From: Gadus chalcogrammus
Taxonomy: Eukaryota > Chordata > Actinopteri > Gadiformes > Gadidae
DNA length: 64,000 nucleotides
Direction of reading: 5' to 3'
NCBI RefSeq assembly: GCF_026213295.1
Contig: NC_079412.1
Span: forward strand, 18,022,234-18,086,233
The notes below the pieces were generated by a model. That model saw only the letters and a program-made list of their open reading frames with translations. It searched no databases and was not told the DNA's origin. Of this stretch, positions 45,235 through 64,000 are shown one piece after another; the stretch's first letter is position 1, and each line of letters begins with the position of its first letter. The position numbers were made by a program, and so were the translations under genes.

Positions 45235-46800
45235 CGACGGCGGGACGCTTGGGAAGGATCAAAGAACAGGGGCAAGGGTCCAGGGGGTGACGGGCCGTTG
45301 TGGTGGGGTTGAGAAGTTTTATGTGAGACCCAAAAAGTTTTGAAAGGGTTTTTTGGGGTTGGGGGGAGACGATATGCAGGTTGCTAATGGTCGATCAATG
45401 TGTTGTCTCTGGTAACCGCGATATTTTCTTTCAAACATTTGGAAGACTTTTTTCATGGCTCTGAAGAGAGAGCACAGTATGCACTTTATGAGTGGACTTC
45501 ATGACTTCAATGATGAGGTTTGGGTGTTTGTTTATTTGGTTGATCAAGGCTGAAGAAGATGTGAGGAATTTGTTTACTGTCTGTAAGTGATAGGCTGCCT
45601 TGATGTGGGATCAGGAGTTGAAAACAGGTCTGGTTGAACACATTTCTTATCGGAAGTCAAAGGAGTCAGCAGAGACCGAGAGTCAGGGGTCGAGTCCGAA
45701 GGGTGTTTGATTAAAAGTGAATTGAGGATGGAAATGGACGAATGAGTCAACATGCTGTTTCCTGTTCTTAACTGTATACAATAGTTTGTTTTGAGGGCAT
45801 TTTGGATTATGCCAAAAAAAACAAAAAACTTTTTATAATGTTAATTTCATTTTGAACCGAACAAAGAGCAACTTCTGAACTTAATCAAAAATATAAATTT
45901 CCCCTTTCAACATGTTTACATTCAGTGGTTGAGCTTAGCTGGCAGGATCGTCTAGTTCAAGCATGTCAACAGGCTGGTCCTGTTATTATTATTTTTTTAT
46001 CCATATGTGTACGTATTCTGTCTTAACAAAGCCTTCACAGGGTGTCTGTTGTTTGTGGCTGTCTTTAAGTGTTTAGTGTTATTGATGTCGTTTTTCTATT
46101 CACTTTAGTCTTCTGGGATTTGGAGTTGATGGCAGCTCATCTAATTGAAGACATGATGATTCGTAGGTTTGCACTGAAGCCCAGTTTTCCGTAGATATAC
46201 AGATCACTGGTATTGAATGTGTTGCCTAGCAACACAGTGCACAGGGGCGGGTGTGAGCATGGTTCCTCTCTAAATAGACAGAGGAAGATGGCTTTCTCAT
46301 TGGTTTTCTTACTCCACACTGAAGGTTACCCATTTAAAAACACACCACTCTTTGAAATTCTCAATGTGTTTTAGAAGACGCCATGTCTACAGGAATAAGA
46401 CAGTAAGAATGTGGCTTTTTTGAAAAGCAACTATTTAAAAAAAAGCCACACTTTCACTGTCTTATTTACATCTTACACTCCTGACCTTTTTTTGTCCTTA
46501 GTTACAGTTTTGGTTTCATTATTGTATGGAATGGAACCTTTAAGTAAACTATTCACGGAAGAGTCCTCATGCTGATGTCAAAAATGCCCTCCCATATCAT
46601 GTCTTTAAGAGTATAAGTGTCTTTCTGTATATATATTTATATCCTTCCATGTGATACTTGACTATGGAAAGATGGGAAAGAAGCCTAATAACGAAACAAA
46701 AGTATTGTGGATCATTGTATACTGATTGAATCCTCCATTGGTTATGGTTGTAATACATTGCTTTATAATGATAATAAATATTTCCAATGTTTTATTTCTG
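45235..46800 (+). other. rnd1: rnd1 3' UTR
   Basis: Non-coding sequence runs to an AATAAA at 46773-46778 followed by T-rich sequence. It contains AT-rich stretches and a long hairpin at 46394-46466. Confidence 0.6.
46394..46466 (+). repeat. 28-bp imperfect hairpin in the rnd1 3' UTR
   Basis: Arms 46394-46421 and 46439-46466 pair at 26 of 28 positions counting one G-U pair. The two remaining sites are A-C mismatches. The loop is 17 bases. Size and shape are like a miRNA precursor, but a small foldback element is equally possible. Confidence 0.7.
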
Positions 46801-49851
<3,051 letters not shown>

Positions 49852-49852
49852 T

Positions 49853-50437
49853 GTTCTGCTGTGATTGTGTGTTACTCCTGGACCTGTTCTGCTGTGATTG
49901 TGTGTTACTCCTGGACCTGTTCTGCTGTGCTTGTGTGTTACTCCTGGACCTGTTCTGCTGTGATTGTGTGTTACTCCTGGACCTGTTCTGCTGTGATTGT
50001 GTGTTACACCTGGACCTGTTCTGCTGTGATTGTGTGTTACTCCTGGTCTGGACCTGTTCTGCTGTGATTGTGTGTTACACCTGGACCTGTTCTGCTGTGA
50101 TTGTGTGTTACTCCTGGTCTGGATCTGTTCTGCTGTGATTGTGTGTTACACCTGGACCTGTTCTGCTGTGATTGTGTGTTACTCCTGGACCTGTTCTGCT
50201 GTGATTGTGTGTTACTCCTGGACCTGTTCTGCTGTGATTGTGTGTTACTCCTGGTCTGGATCTGTTCTGCTGTGATTGTGTGTTACTCCTGGACCTGTTC
50301 TGCTGTGATTGTGTGTTACTCCTGGACCTGTTCTGCTGTGATTGTGTGTTACTCCTGGACCTGTTCTGCTGTGATTGTGTGTTACTCCTGGTCTGGATCT
50401 GTTCTGCTGTGATTGTGTGTTACTCCTGGACCTGTTC
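49853..50437. repeat. 33-bp minisatellite, about 17 units
   Basis: The unit GTTCTGCTGTGATTGTGTGT + TACTCCTGGACCT repeats with few changes. Thirteen units are 33 bp, and four carry a 5-base insertion (CTGGTCTGGAT) making 38 bp. Because 33 is a multiple of three, open frames of period 11 residues appear; they are by-products of the repeat. Confidence 0.93.
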
Positions 50438-50514
50438 ACATTCTCAGACCTTTGGAACAGCAGCTCCTCGTAAGCCTCTGCTGGGTTTGATCCGGACTCC
50501 ACTGTTACCTGGCA

Positions 50515-50665
50515 AGTCACACACAAACACAAACACCCACACTCGGACACACACGCACGCAGACACGCACATATGGACACACACACATGCACACATACAC
50601 AAGCAAATACACACACACACACACACACACACGCAGGGATGCACACTTACAAACACACACTTAGA

Positions 50666-50720
<55 letters not shown>

Positions 50721-50745
50721 ACAAACACAATCGTACACACCTTCC

Positions 50746-50843
<98 letters not shown>

Positions 50844-50950
50844 ACCGCACACACACATACACGTTCCTCACCCCACTCCAAACCACCTTCTTCCTCAACA
50901 TCCTGCATCCCACTCCCTCCCCTCCCTCCCCTCCCTCCCCTCCCTCCCCC
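50515..50950. repeat. CA-rich arrays and CCCTCCCT run
   Basis: CA repeats with interruptions extend to about 50842. They are followed by a (CCCTCCCT)-type C-rich run at about 50914-50950. Confidence 0.93.
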
Positions 50951-51955
50951 CTCAAACTCATTATGCCCATGTTTCCCAGTTGGCACACCCCAGGGCCACG
51001 TCAGGGATTGGGTATCTGCTAGCTGTTTACTCAGACAGTTGCTTGGCATCGTGGGAGACTGGGACACATCATTGTTTTTAGGCTAGGGATTTTGGGAAGA
51101 ATGGTTTCAACGAGATTTCAATATTTGAGGTATGCTTGGAAAAGGCTGCATTTCGCAACATGGAATGATTTGTGTGAACCAGTCTCAATGCCTGGCAAAC
51201 CAGTTTCTGGGCCTGCTATTCCATGATCAGAAACATTTGTATCTTAGCTGTCATGCTACCAATGTTTGAACAATGCGTCAGAAACCATCCGGTGTCTACC
51301 ATCTGGGTTTTACCAATCGACCCTGGTCAGAATTAGGTAACTTCCCACATTACACAAGACTGGCTTGAATTTGGTAAATAGGAATTGGTCATAGGTATTA
51401 TCTTGACTTTCCTTTTGTAGGCCATACATGGTCAATTATTTTCAGCTATACACTCATAAGGGCAAACAAAATTGGCCAGATACTTAGTTATAAGTAGGGA
51501 ACCTATAATGTGTTATTATAATTGGATTTTCTTGTTATAAATTGTCCAGAATATGTTGTGTTCATATTGTGTGTGTTCCTAGACTAGATCGGAATAAAAT
51601 GTCCTTAGAAATAATCTCTTAGGTGGCAAAGCAATTGACTCGTTTTTACTATAATTGTGTTTATTTGATATTTCTATCTCTCTCACGTCACACCCGTGAG
51701 CGGGTTAACAAGTGTGCAATCATTAGGGGAAAAAAATAGGATGAGAATCAATATTACATGCAGTGACGTTGATGGGAGGTGTATTATTGCAAAAGAAAAT
51801 GATGCAGATGGAGGAGTCATACACAGGTTAAAAACCTTAAGAATTCTTCCCCCTTGCGTCTGAAAACGGAATCTGAAAGCAATATTTTATTTTGAACAGG
51901 CATTTAGCTATTCGCATGCAAAACAATGTGGGTCCTGACGATGTGACTTTGGGTT
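50951..51955. other. intergenic DNA upstream of ddx23
   Basis: No gene or recognised repeat. AT-rich sequence leads into the ddx23 promoter. Confidence 0.5.
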
Positions 51956-51958
51956 GAT

Positions 51959-52112
51959 GGAGAATGTAGTTTAGATTGTTTCAATACCATTTTGCCAGGA
52001 CCTTTATAAACTACAATTCCCACACCAATTGTTTTGGCGAACTCGTGCCGGACAATATGGCGTCCTCTTGAAACGAATACCAATCGCAATTATTTTTGGA
52101 TAATACTCTACG
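51959..52112 (+). promoter_or_regulatory. ddx23: ddx23 promoter with ZNF143-like and YY1-like sites and 5' UTR exon
   Basis: ACTACAATTCCCA at 52010-52022 matches the core of the ZNF143/Staf site. A weaker copy in the opposite orientation lies at 51959-51972 (AAACTACATTCTCC on the minus strand). AATATGGCGTCC at 52055-52066 resembles a YY1 site at the transcription start of housekeeping genes. A donor GTATGA at 52113 would end a non-coding first exon, which fits the acceptor lying directly before the start codon at 52555. Confidence 0.55.
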
Positions 52113-52554
52113 GTATGATTTAGCTTTTACTAATACTATACCCCATTTATATCTAGCTCACTTCCATATTGCCGATACCATGGGTTTCTATTTATTTGAT
52201 TGTGTGTCCTTTTCATGAATGAAATAAGGGGTTGTGTTGTTAGCTAACTGGTTAGCAAATGTGCAGCACCAAACTACTTGGGTGCTGCAACCCCACTTTT
52301 GAAATCATAATAGACACGTTTTCTCGTTGCATATCAATTCGCTCATTCGATTATTAGTGAGTAATTGTTATTGATCCAAAATTTGCTGAGATCACAAGAT
52401 ATTAGAAAACGAGTGCTGTTCTCGTCTGAATTGATTGTAACTTTGACTACGGATAGTTTTATGACTGGCCCGACATTGACACGTTGAGTGTATCAAACTT
52501 GGCGTTGCTTTTGATGTAAATGCCATTTAAATCATTGTAACTTGGTGCTTTCAG
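52113..52554 (+). other. ddx23: ddx23 intron 1 (5' UTR intron)
   Basis: Inferred intron with a GTATGA donor and a TTTCAG acceptor. It holds no recognised gene or repeat. It has the TTAGCTAACTGGTTAGC word near 52240, similar to the region upstream of baz2a. Confidence 0.45.
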
Positions 52555-57874
<5,320 letters not shown>

Positions 57875-58640
57875 GGAGAGCGCCTAAGCCTGAGGGCTGG
57901 GCCGCCAGACTGGACCCCGCTGCACTAGATTGATGTTTCGTTTCGTTACCATGATAGACCCTTTAACGTCGACACAGCAGTCAGATTCCCCCCCCCCCCC
58001 CCCCCTCCCATGTTAATCCAGTGCACAGGGGCCGTTTTGGTCCCGTTGTTCAATACCCTGCCTCTATGGTTTTGTTTTCATGACTTCACCACTAATGGCT
58101 TCATACATGGGCTTAGGGCTGACGCACGGGGGGCTGACGCACGGAGATCTTCTCTTGACCTCAGGGGGGAATGCTATTTCTGGTGTAGCAAGTAGTGCTG
58201 TTTTGAAGAAAAACAACTCTCAATTCGCTTACTGCAAATACTTTTAATACGATGTGCTTGTATTTAAATCCTATCACTGTAGACGTTGATGTCCAGTGAA
58301 TGACACCCTCTGCAGTTTTCTCCCTTAAAGGTAAACCATTTTGTACAATCTCACCCCTCTGAATTTAATGGTCTCCTATTTTTCAGAAGCAGCACCCAAG
58401 ACCAATTTGTGACCAGAAAAGTTGTGTTTTTTATTATTCTTTTTAAAATGGTGTGATGAGACCAATACCTTTTCAAGTGTTGTCGGGTGGATTTTGTCAC
58501 ATTGGTATGCGTACGAATACTGCAAGCGGAGTGATCGGTGTCCTCTTAATCACACTGCTGTGTCCTGCTTGGGTTAAAGCACTTGTGAGTATCGGTGAAA
58601 CAAAGGAGTTGGACAACATTAAAAGTACATAAAATGTCAT
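57875..58640 (+). other. ddx23: ddx23 3' UTR
   Basis: Non-coding sequence after the TGA includes an 18-base C run near 57990. An ATTAAA at 58618-58623 is the likely poly(A) signal. No other gene. Confidence 0.5.
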
Positions 58641-58647
58641 GTTTATT
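58618..58647. terminator. facing poly(A) signals of ddx23 and cacnb3
   Basis: ATTAAA on the plus strand (58618-58623) and AATAAA on the minus strand (TTTATT at 58642-58647) lie 18 bases apart. The ends of the two convergent transcripts would overlap by tens of bases. Confidence 0.45.
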
Positions 58648-61168
58648 TCACATAAATTGTATTTCACTTAGCTGTGTAAATCTATTTTCCAATAGAAAGC
58701 ATTCTATACAGCGTCAGGCAGGACATGTTTTCGTTTGTACATGTTGGATCGAGGGAAGATGCGTGAAAAACGCAGTGGAAAATTGGTCGATAACGTGGTT
58801 ATATTTAGTGCAGTTATTGCATTACAAAGCAATCGTCCCAAAGAAAATAGTGCAATTGTATATTTTTTCTTCTACTTACACAAAAGAGGATGTCCAGATG
58901 TTCTAAGGCGTTTTAAGTCTTTCGCTGTTAGGCTTAGTATTGCATACGGAAAAAAGACGTAGGAAACTAAATAGTAACCCTTGTACAAATTGTGCTTGGT
59001 AAATTGAAAAACCTCAACTTTTCCTTATCGATTACTAAATTGGTCCGCATTGAAAAACATAATCTGGCAAAATCGAGTGGTAATATCTAAGTAGTGAACT
59101 AACTCATGCAGGGTTTGATTAAATAATTTGATTAGAAGTCAAAAACATTTTATAACCAGGGTTAGGAAATACAGGGCTACTAGTTTAGAATTGTTTAAAA
59201 AGTGCATCAACTACAATTTAGTCTTTCCATCGACCTACACAATACCTTCGGGATGGACGCACACCCCTGCGGTCCTTGAAGGTACCAGATGCCCTCAGGA
59301 TTATCTCAAACGGGTCGGATCGAGAAGGGGAACGTGTCGAGTGGTGGGATGGGCAGGTGCCGTGTTTTTGTGAAAAGCCGTAAAAGACGAGGCCATCACC
59401 GCAGGACAAAACAGAGTAAATCAATGCATTACTTATAAGATCTTCAAAAAGAAACAATCAGATTTCATGCAACACTTGCATAGTATTTTTTTTCTTTTTT
59501 TTCATTCATGCGGTGAGTATTTTTTTTTTTTCATTTCTTCATATTGAAAATATACAGAACACGAGATCAAGATACCTGTGAGATGTGGAAGCGATTCACC
59601 GGGAGGTCATTTAAGTGGCCCGACCCCCAGACAAGACGGCTCGTGAACTGATCTGGGGGGGGGGGGGGGTCTGGGATTGGGAACGGCGATGACATCGTGT
59701 CACAGTTGCTACAGCATGTCCGACGTCCTCTGAGAGGAACACAGCCATACACAGAGGAACGCACCCCTGATGCGCTGTGAAGTTGGCAGTTAAAACCCCA
59801 CAGATCTGGGATTGAATAAGAACTTCATAGGGACTCCCTCTAGTGTGCGTGCCTCAGTGAAACTCGGATCACTTGTATACTTTTGTGTAAAACTGCAGTA
59901 CACGCGTGTGTGATGCGGCATGAGACGGACATGCAGCGCATGTTGGGAGGTGGGGAGAGTTGCGCTGGTGAGTCGTGCTGACAACACAGTTCCGGGACAT
60001 GGATGCTACAATCAGTGATTTGTCACAACAATCTACACACGAGACAATCCGTTGCCCTGGCGACAACAGGTGGTAGTGGTTGGAGTGGTGGAGGTGCAAA
60101 GTCATGCAGTCTTACATTCGCTTTGTGATGTGCCTGGATTTGTGAAGATGTGATGTAGTGCAAATATTCACGAGTAACCATAGCAAGTTTGTGTAAACAG
60201 GTCGTTTTGAAAATCATTATGCTCATTGATAAACAATACTCCCTTCTCGGTAGGTGGTTACATTCTTTTTTCTTGCGCCGTTGCGTTATATTAAAGAATG
60301 ATACGTGAGCCATAGCAGAGACAAGCAATGATCTGGATGTGTGTGACACCGGCAGTGTACTGCAGCTTCAAACAGTATATCTCTATGCAAAACACTGAAC
60401 CAACTCCAGAATGAGGCTCTGTCCTGCATGAAACTATGGAACGATGAACTGTCTCGTGTGGATCAAATCCATCGAAAAACAGATGAATAAAATAGCAATT
60501 AAACAAAACCAAGCTCCCATTCCTGTATGTACACCATTTTGAAATGCACTACCGTTGTTGCCTATAACGGGGTCAACGGTGGACATTAACTTGTGTTTTG
60601 TCCAGCCAAATAGATCATTCGCTTCCTATTCTTCTGACAATGTGCAAATAGTTCTTAAAATTAACCATATTCATACATGCAATAGTAAAGATACATCGAT
60701 GTCTTGCGAATCTTAAGGCCTGTGTATTATGAGACATTCTACAGGAGGGAGACATGAGTCGAGACCAGACACCCTGACCCCCTTCCTTGGCCCTTCACAC
60801 TGTCTGAAGGAGACCGCTTAAGGGCCCCAGGACTCCCACAGTATCAACACAGATCGAGAATGGGGGATCAAAACATCATGTTTGTTAAGCATCAACGCCA
60901 ATCCTGCTCAGAATCAGACACCGGGCAGCTGTGTGTAGAGGGGGTTTGTTTCTCAGGTATCAGGGCCTGGTTCTGGGTGTACTTTTACCCTTCCAGGTAG
61001 AGTAGGGCCTAAGCCGGTTGTTTTGTAACCTAAGGACTACGGGCCTCAGATCCCACATTCGTTAGGTTAACACGGAGGCCTTGGGTCAGGGATCAAGGCC
61101 TGGGGAGGCTTTGGGTCAGGGTGAGTGCTGGACTCATCTGGGGGCGGGCGGGGCCCTCCCTGGGGGTG
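58641..61168 (-). other. cacnb3: cacnb3 3' UTR (probable)
   Basis: About 2.5 kb of non-coding sequence follows the cacnb3 stop on the minus strand and runs to the AATAAA at 58642-58647. No other gene was recognised. It includes a poly(G) run (plus strand) near 59656-59669. A long 3' UTR is usual for calcium-channel subunits, but an earlier end is possible. Confidence 0.4.
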
Positions 61169-63727
<2,559 letters not shown>

Positions 63728-63747
63728 CTGCGTGTTAAGAAACCCAC

Positions 63748-63831
<84 letters not shown>

Positions 63832-64000
63832 AGTGCTGTCAGATTCAACAGAATGCATGAAACACGTGTAAACACATGACAACACACACGCAAACAAACA
63901 CAAACACACACACACACACGTTAAAACATGTAAACAGGAGACTGGGGTTCTCATTCAGTTGAAGATGGATGAGAGAGTCATAAAGAAAGGGGAAGAGTGA
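63728..64000 (-). other. cacnb3: cacnb3 intron with (GA)n array
   Basis: Inferred intron upstream of the exon at 63669-63727. A (GA)40 array fills 63751-63829, and a short CA run follows near 63905. The next exon upstream is outside the window. Confidence 0.7.

Noticed and set aside
49853..50437. Regular repeats that might suggest a CRISPR array
   Set aside because: Units are head-to-tail with no unique spacers, in a vertebrate genome.
50238..51086. 282-codon open frame joining the 33-bp minisatellite to CA repeats
   Set aside because: Made wholly of two kinds of tandem repeat plus a C-rich run; no protein domain.

Overview
The window is a stretch of a teleost fish nuclear genome. All genes are split by spliceosomal GT-AG introns, and the proteins match vertebrate families closely. 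A tRNA-derived SINE of a type common in fish lies in one intron. Simple-sequence arrays, mostly (CA/GT)n, are exceptionally dense. Such density is reported for cod-like fishes, so a gadiform source is plausible, but this is only an inference.

Six vertebrate genes can be read exon by exon. From left to right they are: baz2a (+, 29 coding exons, 4160-19365, large subunit of the NoRC nucleolar chromatin-remodelling complex); an aquaporin best matched to aqp14 (+, 6 exons, 25343-28118); mip, lens aquaporin-0 (+, 4 exons, 31862-34016); rnd1, an atypical Rho GTPase (+, 5 exons, 40490-45234); ddx23, the U5 snRNP helicase Prp28 (+, 16 coding exons, 52555-57874); and cacnb3, a calcium-channel beta-3 subunit (-, last 6 exons, 61169-63727, running off the right edge). 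In human, MIP and BAZ2A are near neighbours at 12q13.3, and CACNB3-DDX23-RND1 are adjacent at 12q13.12. Here both blocks sit together, and the second keeps its internal order and relative orientation. ddx23 and cacnb3 converge, with poly(A) signals about 20 bases apart.

The two aquaporins are tandem paralogues: their last introns fall at the same places (exons of 165 and 81 nt in both). The upstream copy has two extra introns, a first NPA box changed to NPS, and a selectivity filter without the usual Phe and His. This is the most interesting protein-level signal in the window.

The rest is non-coding: long 3' UTRs, microsatellites, a 33-bp minisatellite, a foldback element with a head-to-head telomere-like core, a MITE-like element in a baz2a intron, and a broken apolipoprotein-L-like gene near 36.3-36.7 kb. 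No prokaryotic feature, CRISPR array, rRNA or intact tRNA gene was seen.
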